Positions 25,176 to 32,660 of a DNA stretch of 33,876 nt are shown here, piece by piece. The notes under the pieces were generated by a model. That model did no database searches and was not told where the DNA came from. It worked only from the letters and a program-made list of their open reading frames with translations. The position numbers and the translations under genes are program-made. Within the stretch, counting starts at the first letter, position 1, and each line of letters starts with the position of its first letter. Origin of the DNA: Pedosphaera sp. (lineage in GTDB: Bacteria; Verrucomicrobiota; Verrucomicrobiia; Limisphaerales; UBA1096); the NCBI GenBank assembly GCA_022451065.1, contig JAKUOU010000037.1, positions 1 to 33,876 on the forward strand, given 5' to 3'.

Positions 25176-26284
25176 CTGAGCGCAGCGATCACCGACTTCA
25201 TTGCCTCCTCCTGCTCCATCATCGATTCCACCAGCTTGAACTGCACCCGGGCTCGGTCAAGGTTCTGACCCTCACGATGTACGCGAAAATAGCTGTCGCC
25301 GTTCAAGTGATCGGTCAGGAAGCGAATGCCCAAAATGAGCGTGATGACCTTGCCGGAAATCGCAAGGTGATCCCGCTCGGCCTGGTTCAGAAATTCACCC
25401 GCCTCGGCGAGATAGCCCTTGGCCAGTTCCTCAAAATATTCCATCCGCATGTTCACTTTGGCCAAGTTACGCTCATCCTCGTCGGCCGGGCTGGTGAGCG
25501 TGCGCATCATGTCGCCGAAGTCGTAGTGCGCCAGCCCTGGCATCACCGTGTCGAGGTCGACGATGCAGACCACCTCGCCGCTGTCGCTGTCGAATAGCAC
25601 GTTGTCGATCTTCGTGTCGTTGTGCGTGATGCGCAGCGGCAGTTCGCCCCGCGCCTGAGCATCGAGCAACAGGCTAACAATGCCGCGATGTTTCCGACAG
25701 AAATCAATCTCGGCCTGCGCCCCGGCAACCCGCCCGGCGCTGTCCTCGGCAGCGGCCTTTTCCAGCGCCTCGAATCGTAACAGGCCGTTGTGAAACTCGG
25801 GGATGGTTTCCTGGACCTTCTCCGGCGGGAGGTCGGCAAGCCGTTTTTGGAACAGGCCAAACGCGCGCCCCACCTGGCCGGCCTGGGACGGCTGCGCGGC
25901 GACGTGCGTCGAGGTCACCCGCTCGATAAAGACATAGGTTCGCCAGTAGTTCCCGTCGCGATCTCTGTAATACGGCGCCCCACCACGGGTCGGCACAAGC
26001 GTCATGGTACGGCGGGTCAGGTCGTGCTTGTCTTCCTCACCGATTTTTTTGCGCAAGTGATCGGTGGTCATCTTGACGTTTTGCATGACCAATTCCGGAT
26101 ACAGGAAAACGTGGTGGTTGATACGCTGCAGAATATAGCGGATGGGCGTGCCGCCCTGCCGGCAGGTGACGATGTAGGTGTCGTTTATGTGGCCCTTGGT
26201 CCACGCGTGGCCCTCCACGAACTCGGCCACGATTTGAAACTGGCCGACCAGTTTTTCAAGATTGAACCCGTTGACCTCCGTCAC
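25172..26284 (-). CDS. APH-fold sugar kinase, N-acetylhexosamine 1-kinase (NahK)-like
   Basis: 370 residues from a GTG at 26284, preceded immediately by GGGGAG. No in-frame ATG exists before the conserved region. The sequence starts with the family's nucleotide-binding elements GHINDTYIV (31-39) and YILQRINHHVF (50-60). The catalytic loop is RITHNDTKIDNVLFD (H221-N-D223), followed by the metal-binding CIVDLDTVMPGLAHYDFGD (D243, D245, D255). This matches the aminoglycoside-phosphotransferase fold of NahK-type enzymes, which phosphorylate GlcNAc/GalNAc or related sugars at C1, and not the antibiotic kinases. The true substrate is inferred only from family likeness. It lies 78 bp downstream of nrdJ on the same strand, without an obvious functional tie. 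Confidence 0.8.
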   Translation of the reverse strand: MTEVNGFNLEKLVGQFQIVAEFVEGHAWTKGHINDTYIVTCRQGGTPIRYILQRINHHVFLYPELVMQNVKMTTDHLRKKIGEEDKHDLTRRTMTLVPTRGGAPYYRDRDGNYWRTYVFIERVTSTHVAAQPSQAGQVGRAFGLFQKRLADLPPEKVQETIPEFHNGLLRFEALEKAAAEDSAGRVAGAQAEIDFCRKHRGIVSLLLDAQARGELPLRITHNDTKIDNVLFDSDSGEVVCIVDLDTVMPGLAHYDFGDMMRTLTSPADEDERNLAKVNMRMEYFEELAKGYLAEAGEFLNQAERDHLAISGKVITLILGIRFLTDHLNGDSYFRVHREGQNLDRARVQFKLVESMMEQEEAMKSVIAALS

Positions 26285-26362
26285 GCTCCCCGTTGATTGG
26301 TTTTTTTCGGCGTCAGTTCAAGCGCAAACTTGCCCGCTTGGCCAAGTGCCCGGACAGGCGAC

Positions 26363-29300
26363 TCAGGAACAACCAAGGCTTTCGCCGCAGTTGAGGCACT
26401 TGAAACAGGCACCGTTGCGGACGGTGACATTGCCACAGGTCGGGCAGGTTGGCGCGTCCTCCATGAAGTGCGCCACCGAATGGCTGATCGCTGAGCCGTC
26501 ATGGCTGTGCGAATGCGCCGCCGCGCGCTCGACTGATTCGCCGTCTCCGCCGCCGGCCACCGGCAACTCAACCACCGGCTTGTTGACGTGCCTAGCCTCG
26601 GCCTGTTGCAGACCGGGGATGTTCAGTTCCTGCTGGCTTGTCTTACCCGTGGTTTTCTCGAGATAACCAGGAATAAACTGGATGCCTGTCCAGCGGAACA
26701 CGTAGTCAATTATCGATGAGGCACGGCGAATCTGCGGATTCTTGGTGAAGCCGGACGGCTCGAACCGTTGATGGGTGAACTTGCGCACCAGCGCCTCCAG
26801 CGGCACGCCGTATTGCAGAGAGATGCTTGTCAACGCGGCAACGCTGTCCATCAGGCCACCGATGGTTGAGCCCTCCTTGGCCATGGTGATGAACATCTCG
26901 CCGGGATAGCCGTCCTCGAACAGGCCGATGGTCAGGTAGCCCTCGTGCCCGGCAATGTCGAACTTGTGCGTGATCGCCGAGCGGGTCTCGGGCAGGCGCC
27001 GGCGGAGAGGTTGGTCGATCTGCTTTTGCAGACCGACCAACTGATCCTCCAGTTCCTTGATCCGCTGATCCGCCGGTGTGGCGGATTCACTCTCGGTTCC
27101 TTCGCCGGTCTTGGCGGTGTTGAGCGGTTGGGACCGCTTGGAGCCGTCGCGATAAATCGCGACACACTTGAGTCCCAACCTCCATGCCTGATCATAGGCG
27201 TTGGTTATATCCTCAACCGTGCATTCCTTAGGGAGGTTTACGGTCTTGGATATCGCGCCGCTTATGAACGGCTGGGCAGCGGCCATCATCTTCAGATGTG
27301 CCATGTAGTGAATGCTTCGCTCGCCCCGGAACGGCTTGAACGCGCAGTCGAACACATCCAGATGTTCGGGCTTTAGCCCGCTTCTACGGGTTTCCCCGTC
27401 CTCCTTGACGTCCTCGATGGAGTCAAATTCTTCCACGTGGGCGACGATCTTCTTCACCTCGTCTGCCGTGTAGCCCAGCCGCGACAAAGCCTCGGGCACG
27501 GTGCGGTTCACGATCTTCAAAGTGCCGCCGCCGGCGAGTAGCTTGTACTTCACTAGTGCGATGTCCGGCTCGACGCCGGTCGTGTCGCAGTCCATCAAGA
27601 ATGCAATCGTGCCGGTCGGCGCCAACACAGTGACTTGCGCATTGCGGTAGCCATTGTGGTCGCCCTTTTCCAAAGCCGCCTCCCAACAGTCGCGAGCGGC
27701 GTCTTTGAGGTACCCAAAATTATCGCTTGGCTGGATGTCCTCCACTGCGTCGCGGTGCAGCTGCATGACACCTCGCATCGACTCGATGTTGTCCTTGGCC
27801 AACGGTTTGGCCACGCCGTTGCAGCGGGCATCGTGATAGCCGGGGAATGCGCCCTTCACATCGGCCATCTCCGCCGATTGCTCGTAGGCGTGCCCGGTCA
27901 TGATCGACGTGATCGCACCTGCCAAGGCGCGGCCCTCGTTTGAGTCGTACGGCAGCCCGTAGCTCATGACTAGCGAGCCCAGATTAGCGAAGCCCAGACC
28001 AAGTGTGCGGAAGATATGCGAGTTCTCGGCAATCGCCTGGGTCGGGTAGCTGGCGTTGTCAACGAGGATTTCCTGCGCGGTGATAAAAATGCTCACCGCC
28101 GCCTTGAAACGGTCGATGTCAAATATGCCGTCCTCGCGCTTGAAGCGCATCAGGTTCAGCGAGGCCAAATTACAGGCTGTATTGTTTAGGAAAACGTACT
28201 CGGAACAGGGGTTGGTCGAGTGGATCGGCTCGGTGCCCTTGCAGGTGTGCCACTTTTGAATTGGGCCATCGTACTGGAGACCGGGATCGCCGCAGATCCA
28301 GGTGCCCTCCGAGATCTTGTTCAGCAGATCAGAGGCGTTCTTCTTTTCAAGCTTCTTGCCGGTGGTCACGGCACGCGTCCACCAGTCGCCGCCGCCGTGA
28401 GCAGACTCCATGAACTCGTCACTGACACGCACCGACAGGTTCTCGTTTTGGTACATGACACTGCCGTAGGCGTCGCCGTTGTACGAGCCGTCGTAGCCCT
28501 GCTCGATCAGAGCCCAAGCCTTTTTCTCCTCATCCTGCTTGGCATCGATGAACTCCTCAATGTCACCGTGCCAGTCGCGGATGGTATTCATCTTGGCGGC
28601 ACGGCGCGTCTTGCCGCCGGAACGAACCACGTTGGCCACCTGGTCGTAAACCCGAAGAAATGACATCGGGCCGCTCGGGGCTCCGCCACCACTGATCCCT
28701 TCGCGCTTGGATCGGATCGGTGTCAGGTCGGTACCGGTGCCGGAGCCAAACTTGAAGAGCATCCCCTCGCTTTGCGCCAACTGAAGGATCGACTCCAAGT
28801 CGTCATCAACTGACTGGATGAAGCAGGCGCTGCCCTGCGGGTACTCGTACTGTGACGTGGCGCGTTTCGCCTGACCAAGCGCCTCGTCGTAATGCCAGTT
28901 GCCCTTGGCCGAGTCGTTGCCCACGCCATACTCGTGATGCAGCCCAACATTGAACCATACCGGCGAGTTGAACGCGCCGTACTGATTCAGGCACAACCAC
29001 GACAGTTCTTCATAAAAAATCTCGCCGTTCTTTTTACTGAAGTAACCATCCTGGACGCCCCAGTCGGCAATAGTACGGGCCACTCGATGGATCAATTGCC
29101 GGACAGAAGTCTCGCGCCCCGGCGTACCTTGCTCACCAAAAAAATATTTCGAGACCACCACCTTGGTCGCGAGTTGCGACCAGTCCTTGGGCACCTCGAC
29201 ATCTTCCTGCTTGAAAATAATGTTGCCGCCTTCGTCGGTAATCTCCGCCGTGCGCCTGCTCCACTCGATCTCGTCGAAGGGATTGCATTTGCCATCGCTA

Positions 29301-29425
29301 AATACCCGTTCGACCTGGATACTCGATCCTTTTTTGCCCTTGGCCAAGCCACCCCGTTTTGGGGAGGTGGCACGTCGTGATACGCGGGATATGGGTGCGG
29401 TCAAAGATTCATTCGCATCTATCAT
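26363..29425 (-). CDS. nrdJ: Adenosylcobalamin-dependent (class II) ribonucleotide reductase
   Basis: 1020 residues. It reduces ribonucleotides to deoxyribonucleotides, using B12 to make the thiyl radical, and so works with or without oxygen. Key sites are C201 (GSACFIQS) and C418 (NNTACNL) as the redox pair, and N405-P-C407-S-E409 as the radical cysteine motif. APTGTIAFLMDCDTTGVEPDIALVKYKLLAGGG-type residues lie around 620-650. The C-terminus is a zinc-ribbon-like tail with CPTCG and CFKCLNCG, as in many long NrdJ proteins. No nrdAB, nrdEF or nrdD is in the window. Two NrdR-box-like palindromes lie 113-160 bp upstream of its ATG. I found no cobalamin riboswitch in the leader. No SD precedes the start. 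Confidence 0.96.
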   Translation of the reverse strand: MIDANESLTAPISRVSRRATSPKRGGLAKGKKGSSIQVERVFSDGKCNPFDEIEWSRRTAEITDEGGNIIFKQEDVEVPKDWSQLATKVVVSKYFFGEQGTPGRETSVRQLIHRVARTIADWGVQDGYFSKKNGEIFYEELSWLCLNQYGAFNSPVWFNVGLHHEYGVGNDSAKGNWHYDEALGQAKRATSQYEYPQGSACFIQSVDDDLESILQLAQSEGMLFKFGSGTGTDLTPIRSKREGISGGGAPSGPMSFLRVYDQVANVVRSGGKTRRAAKMNTIRDWHGDIEEFIDAKQDEEKKAWALIEQGYDGSYNGDAYGSVMYQNENLSVRVSDEFMESAHGGGDWWTRAVTTGKKLEKKNASDLLNKISEGTWICGDPGLQYDGPIQKWHTCKGTEPIHSTNPCSEYVFLNNTACNLASLNLMRFKREDGIFDIDRFKAAVSIFITAQEILVDNASYPTQAIAENSHIFRTLGLGFANLGSLVMSYGLPYDSNEGRALAGAITSIMTGHAYEQSAEMADVKGAFPGYHDARCNGVAKPLAKDNIESMRGVMQLHRDAVEDIQPSDNFGYLKDAARDCWEAALEKGDHNGYRNAQVTVLAPTGTIAFLMDCDTTGVEPDIALVKYKLLAGGGTLKIVNRTVPEALSRLGYTADEVKKIVAHVEEFDSIEDVKEDGETRRSGLKPEHLDVFDCAFKPFRGERSIHYMAHLKMMAAAQPFISGAISKTVNLPKECTVEDITNAYDQAWRLGLKCVAIYRDGSKRSQPLNTAKTGEGTESESATPADQRIKELEDQLVGLQKQIDQPLRRRLPETRSAITHKFDIAGHEGYLTIGLFEDGYPGEMFITMAKEGSTIGGLMDSVAALTSISLQYGVPLEALVRKFTHQRFEPSGFTKNPQIRRASSIIDYVFRWTGIQFIPGYLEKTTGKTSQQELNIPGLQQAEARHVNKPVVELPVAGGGDGESVERAAAHSHSHDGSAISHSVAHFMEDAPTCPTCGNVTVRNGACFKCLNCGESLGCS

Positions 29426-29537
29426 GGGTTGTCAGATGTCTTAAGGTGTTCAGGGACAGATAACCTCGCTTTGGGGCGGTTTTTTCTTCCAACCACCATT
29501 TAAAGCTCAGTCGAGCTAGGTAACGGACAGAGGGTTA

Positions 29538-29553
29538 CCACAATCTGTTGTGG
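29538..29553. promoter_or_regulatory. NrdR box-like operator, site 1
   Basis: CCACAATCTGTTGTGG, a 16-bp imperfect palindrome with CACAA/TTGTG half sites, matches the NrdR box architecture (acaCwAtATaTwGtgt). It is 32 bp (three helical turns) from the second site and lies in the nrdJ-cupin divergent region. On the minus strand it falls just downstream of TTGTCA, a possible -35 element for nrdJ. Confidence 0.7.
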
Positions 29554-29569
29554 TGACAAGTTTTTTTTG

Positions 29570-29585
29570 CCACAAATTATTGTGT
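29570..29585. promoter_or_regulatory. NrdR box-like operator, site 2
   Basis: CCACAAATTATTGTGT, again a 16-bp dyad with CACAA and TTGTG arms. Its start is exactly 32 bp after that of site 1, the spacing typical of tandem NrdR boxes bound cooperatively on one face of DNA. A run of eight T lies between the two sites. Confidence 0.7.
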
Positions 29586-29657
29586 TTTTGTTTTATCACC
29601 CTCAACCGGCCAAGTTCCTTGCGGCCCAAGTATTTGAGGCCCAGACTCTTCGGTGAC

Positions 29658-30002
29658 ATGGCAAACTATCTGATCGAGCAACTGGACGAGGTTGAGCCGA
29701 CTCCCTGCCCCTGCGGCTTGGCCAAGCGCGCTTTTGTCGGCGAACCAAACGCCGTGGCTAGCCTGCACGAGGTCGATATCAGGCAGGACTCAGCGGTCCA
29801 TTACCACAAACGGACGACAGAAATCTACCTCGTGCTGGAGGGCGAAGGACACATCGAACTGGACGGCGAACGGGTGCCGGTCAAGCCCATGACCGCCGTG
29901 TATATTAAGCCGGGTTGCAGACACCGGGCTGTGGGCCAGTTAAAAATCATCAACATCCCCATCCCAGCGTTCGATCCCGGCGACGAGTGGCTCGACGGGT
30001 GA
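29658..30002 (+). CDS. Small single-domain cupin protein
   Basis: 114 residues from the ATG at 29658. The frame is open upstream to 29550, but that part crosses the NrdR boxes and has no cupin similarity. The cupin_2 core is visible: HYHKRTTEIYLVLEGEGHIELDGE (motif 1, with two His and one Glu as metal ligands), then VKPMTAVYIKPGCRHRAVG (motif 2, with the last His). Such proteins act as isomerases, dioxygenases or sugar-binding proteins, and nothing here fixes the substrate. It is divergent from nrdJ across a 232-bp regulatory gap and is followed by exbB 89 bp later. It has no SD. Confidence 0.8.
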   Translation: MANYLIEQLDEVEPTPCPCGLAKRAFVGEPNAVASLHEVDIRQDSAVHYHKRTTEIYLVLEGEGHIELDGERVPVKPMTAVYIKPGCRHRAVGQLKIINIPIPAFDPGDEWLDG

Positions 30003-30091
30003 GCCCTGCTCTTTCAGCTTGCGTCGGGCGGGCGATTGCCGATTGAATCCACCGCCCTGCGGGAGTCGTCAGGGTTACCGCGTTTTATTGC

Positions 30092-30688
30092 ATGCATACG
30101 CTAATTCTTTTTCTGCTCGGAGTCACCTCGGTGATCAGCCTCGCATTTATCATCGATCGGGGCATTGCCTTGCGGCGCAGCTCCATCATCCCCCCAACCC
30201 TGACTGACAGCCTGGAGCATTGCCAGACGCGCAGCGACTTGAATACCCTGCTGCGGTTCTGCCAGCAGCACGAGCGCACCCCGCTGGCGAGGCTGACCAC
30301 AGCCGCCATTGAGCACCTGGAGTGGGCCAAGCCGGACAACGTCGAGGCGTTGCAGACCCGCGCCCGGCACGAGGTCAGCCAGATGGAGCGCGGCCTGGTA
30401 GTTCTGGAGATCATCACCGGCATCGCGCCTCTGCTGGGTCTCGTCGGCACGGTGTTTGGGTTGATAGAGATTTTCGGTGAAATGACCTCGGATCAGGTGG
30501 ACACGGCCAAGTTTGCCAGCGGTATCTCCCTGGCTCTTTACGCCACCCTCTCGGGCCTTAGCATCGCCATCCCGTCCCTCGTTGCATGGAGTATCTACAA
30601 CAAGCGGGTCGAGACATTCGCCATCGAGATGGAGACCTTGCTCGACAAATTCCTGCGCCGGCAATACTCAGTCGATCCCCGCAAGTAA
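30092..30688 (+). CDS. exbB: MotA/TolQ/ExbB-family proton channel
   Basis: 198 residues with three membrane segments: ~2-27 (TLILFLLGVTSVISLAFIID), ~104-128 (LEIITGIAPLLGLVGTVFGL) and ~143-172 (GISLALYATLSGLSIAIPSL). A cytoplasmic loop of ~75 residues separates the first two. GIAPLLGLVGTVFG is the family signature lining the channel. With ExbD it forms an inner-membrane motor that uses the proton gradient, usually to power TonB-dependent uptake through the outer membrane. No tonB or receptor gene is in the window, so TolQ-type or other use is possible. The gene heads an exbB-exbD-TPR operon (gaps of 15 bp and an ATGA overlap). Confidence 0.9.
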   Translation: MHTLILFLLGVTSVISLAFIIDRGIALRRSSIIPPTLTDSLEHCQTRSDLNTLLRFCQQHERTPLARLTTAAIEHLEWAKPDNVEALQTRARHEVSQMERGLVVLEIITGIAPLLGLVGTVFGLIEIFGEMTSDQVDTAKFASGISLALYATLSGLSIAIPSLVAWSIYNKRVETFAIEMETLLDKFLRRQYSVDPRK

Positions 30689-30703
30689 CCGCCATCACCG
30701 CCC

Positions 30704-31123
30704 ATGCGATTTCTCCCGCGCAAAAACCGAAAGCCCCCCACCGTCATCATCGTCGCGCTGATTGATGTGTTGATGGTGGTGCTCATTTTCATGGTGGTAT
30801 CGACAACTTTCACGAACCAGGCCGCCGTACAGCTCGCGCTGCCGGAATCCTCACAGGCCAGTGCCACGCCGGCTGTGAGCAACGACCTCATCGTCACCGT
30901 GGCCAGGAAGCCGCCGCATATTTACCTGGGGGATGAAACAGTGGAACCCAGCGCAATCAAGGCTGAGTTAAAAAAGGCAATCGACACCAACCCCGAACTG
31001 AAACTCTCAATTCGGGCCGATACCGACGCACCGTTTGGTCAAATTATCAAGGTAATGGATGCTGCTAAAGCGGCGGGTATCACGTCCGTGAAAGCGTTCA
31101 CCAAGGAGCCCGACGGCGGATGA
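30704..31123 (+). CDS. exbD: ExbD/TolR-family biopolymer transport protein
   Basis: 139 residues. A short basic cytoplasmic N-terminus is followed by one membrane helix, IIVALIDVLMVVLIFMVVST, whose aspartate (D21) is the expected proton-carrying residue. A periplasmic domain (~45-139) follows, with LIVTVARKPPHIYLGD, LKLSIRADTDAPFGQIIKVMDAAKAAGI and VKAFTKE, the TolR/ExbD fold. It partners with the ExbB protein upstream. The start follows exbB by 15 bp and its TGA overlaps the ATG of the TPR gene (ATGA), which suggests coupled translation. Confidence 0.92.
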   Translation: MRFLPRKNRKPPTVIIVALIDVLMVVLIFMVVSTTFTNQAAVQLALPESSQASATPAVSNDLIVTVARKPPHIYLGDETVEPSAIKAELKKAIDTNPELKLSIRADTDAPFGQIIKVMDAAKAAGITSVKAFTKEPDGG

Positions 31124-31614
31124 TCGACATCCCCCCTCCCGATAATCTGCACCTCTCGTCGGCCACCGGGTGGCTGCAACTCGGCAACCCCGATGAGGCC
31201 TTGGCCGACTTGTCCAAGGTATCGGCCGAACACAGGGAACACCACGAGGTGCTGCATCTCGAGTGGCACATCCACGCCCGCAACAAGGACTGGGAGCGCT
31301 GTGCAGAGGTAGGTGGTGTCATGGCGAAGCGTCACCCCGACGACCCTGCCGGCTGGATCAACCAGGCCAACGCTCTGTTTTACCTCAAGCGTGGCCGCGA
31401 AGCGTTTAACCTGCTCGAGTCGATGCGTGGGCAGTTCCCGAAAAACGAGGCCATTCCGTACAATCTCGCCTGCTACGCCTGCCAGTTCGGCGATCTCGAA
31501 CTGGCACTGGATTGGTTTCAGGAGGCGGAGCAAGTCGGCGACCCGGATAAAATCCGCGAAGTGGCCCTGCTCGACCCCGACATGGAACCGATCTGGGACC
31601 AGATCAGGGCCTGA
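31120..31614 (+). CDS. TPR-repeat protein coupled to exbD
   Basis: 164 residues with no signal peptide, so it is probably cytoplasmic. Helical repeats with the TPR spacing are visible: TGWLQLGNPDEALADLSKV, HARNKDWERCAEVGGVMAKRHPDDPAGWINQANALFYLKRGREAFNLLESM and YNLACYACQFGDLELALDWFQEA. There is no catalytic motif. Translational coupling to exbD suggests an accessory or scaffold role for the ExbBD motor, which is an inference. The sequence after it contains a long perfect hairpin. The gene could also be an independent adaptor. Confidence 0.8.
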   Translation: MIDIPPPDNLHLSSATGWLQLGNPDEALADLSKVSAEHREHHEVLHLEWHIHARNKDWERCAEVGGVMAKRHPDDPAGWINQANALFYLKRGREAFNLLESMRGQFPKNEAIPYNLACYACQFGDLELALDWFQEAEQVGDPDKIREVALLDPDMEPIWDQIRA

Positions 31615-31624
31615 CCCTGCTCCA

Positions 31625-31681
31625 CTTGGTCAAGCGCAAGGAGTTTCAATATGAACCTGAAACTCCTTGCGCTTGACCAAG
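31625..31681 (+). promoter_or_regulatory. 24-bp perfect hairpin masking an SD and start codon upstream of uppP
   Basis: The 24-base arm 31625-31648 pairs without mismatch with 31658-31681 around a nine-base loop (ATATGAACC). The left arm contains AAGGAG (31638-31643) and the loop contains ATG (31651-31653), so a near-ideal SD is buried in the stem. No U-tract follows on either strand, so it is not a standard intrinsic terminator. Both arm ends carry CTTGGTCAAGCG-like sequence related to the repeated TTGGCCAAGCG word. Confidence 0.75.
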
Positions 31682-31755
31682 CGATGAGGTCAAACAACCG
31701 GCATGCCAGATTGGCTGACATCGATCCTCCTCGGGATCATCGAGGGCATCACTGA
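31651..31755 (+). CDS. Possible 34-residue upstream ORF (leader peptide) overlapping uppP
   Basis: The ATG at 31651 sits 7 bases after AAGGAG, the best-spaced SD in this part of the window. The frame reads MNLKLLALDQAMRSNNRHAR and continues to a TGA at 31753-31755, out of frame with uppP and overlapping its first ~53 bases. Translating it would open the hairpin and bring ribosomes to the uppP start at 31703, so translational coupling is conceivable. The peptide itself has no recognisable function and may be coincidental to an inverted repeat. Confidence 0.3.
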   Translation: MNLKLLALDQAMRSNNRHARLADIDPPRDHRGHH

Positions 31756-32497
31756 GTTTCTCCCAATCTCCTCCACAGGCCACCTGCTGTTGCCGCAGCA
31801 ACTCGGCTGGCTGAAGGAGCAGTCAGGCGTTTTCAATATCGCCATCCAGAGCGGCGCGGTGATCGCGGTGCTGTTCAACTTCGCCGACCGCGTCAAGCAG
31901 CTCACACTCCGCTGGCACGAACCGGAAACGCGCGACTACCTGGCCAAGCTGTTTGTTGCGTTCGTCATCACCGGTGTCGGCGGGCTGGTCATCGACCAGC
32001 TTGGCTTCGAGTTGCCCGAGTCGGTGCTGCCGGTGGCGGTGGCGCTGCTGGTCGGCGGCGTGCTGTTTGTCGTGGTGGAAAAAATGGTTGGCGACCGGGC
32101 CAAGCTGGCGGAGGTTACCTGGGCCATTGCGATTGCGATTGGCTTTGGACAACTGCTCGCGGCGGTTTTTCCTGGCACGTCGCGATCCGGCGCGACGATT
32201 CTCATTGCTCTGCTGATGGGTCTGCGACGCGTGCCGGCAATCGAGTTCACGTTCCTGCTCGGCGTGCCGACGCTGCTGGCAGCCGGCGCGTACAAGGTGC
32301 TCAAGGCGGTGCGCGCCGATTCGGTATCGGAGGATTGGGGACAGTTGATCCTGGCCACGGGAGTCTCCGCCATTACCGCATTTGTGTCAGTTAGATGGCT
32401 TTTGCGCTACATCGAGACGCACACATTCGTGGCGTTCGGCTGGTATCGCATCGCGCTAGGCCTAACACTGATCATTTATTTGATCGCATTTGAATAA
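31703..32497 (+). CDS. uppP: Undecaprenyl-diphosphatase
   Basis: 264 residues, hydrophobic throughout (about eight membrane helices). It recycles C55-PP to C55-P for cell-wall and glycan synthesis at the inner membrane, and overproduction gives bacitracin resistance in other bacteria. The signature GIIEGITEFLPISSTGH (11-27, with E14, E18 and H27) and the second motif FPGTSRSGATI (156-166, with S160 and R161) are both intact. The ATG at 31703 has only a weak GAGG 13 bases upstream. A strong SD lies inside the hairpin 60 bp upstream with its own short ORF. The gene is also known as bacA. Confidence 0.96.
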   Translation: MPDWLTSILLGIIEGITEFLPISSTGHLLLPQQLGWLKEQSGVFNIAIQSGAVIAVLFNFADRVKQLTLRWHEPETRDYLAKLFVAFVITGVGGLVIDQLGFELPESVLPVAVALLVGGVLFVVVEKMVGDRAKLAEVTWAIAIAIGFGQLLAAVFPGTSRSGATILIALLMGLRRVPAIEFTFLLGVPTLLAAGAYKVLKAVRADSVSEDWGQLILATGVSAITAFVSVRWLLRYIETHTFVAFGWYRIALGLTLIIYLIAFE

Positions 32498-32522
32498 CAC
32501 CTTTGAAAACGCAGTATTACTG

Positions 32523-32550
32523 TTGACGAATAGGGTGCTTGGCTCACAAT
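32523..32550 (+). promoter_or_regulatory. Possible promoter upstream of the RND adaptor gene
   Basis: TTGACG (five of six to TTGACA) at 32523-32528 is followed after 16 bp by CACAAT (four of six to TATAAT) at 32545-32550, in the 163-bp gap between uppP and the adaptor gene. It is 110 bp before the start codon, leaving a long leader. The gap is otherwise featureless and more A/T-rich than its surroundings. Confidence 0.35.
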
Positions 32551-32660
32551 CCGGTTTTCAGAGTTGCGTCTGGCCGATCCCCACATTTCAGGCAGTCAAA
32601 ACAACTTTTTTGTAACCATTTTCAAGTAAATGATGTAGTAGCTCAGTTCAGTGTTTATTA

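Noticed and set aside
29426-29537. Cobalamin riboswitch before nrdJ
   Set aside because: B12-dependent reductase genes can carry one, but I could not find the B12-box or core elements on the minus strand. Only a small hairpin (29504-29517) and the NrdR-type boxes are visible.
31625-31681. Hairpin after the TPR gene as an ordinary intrinsic terminator
   Set aside because: No U-tract follows on either strand and the stem is far longer than usual, so it is listed as a regulatory hairpin.
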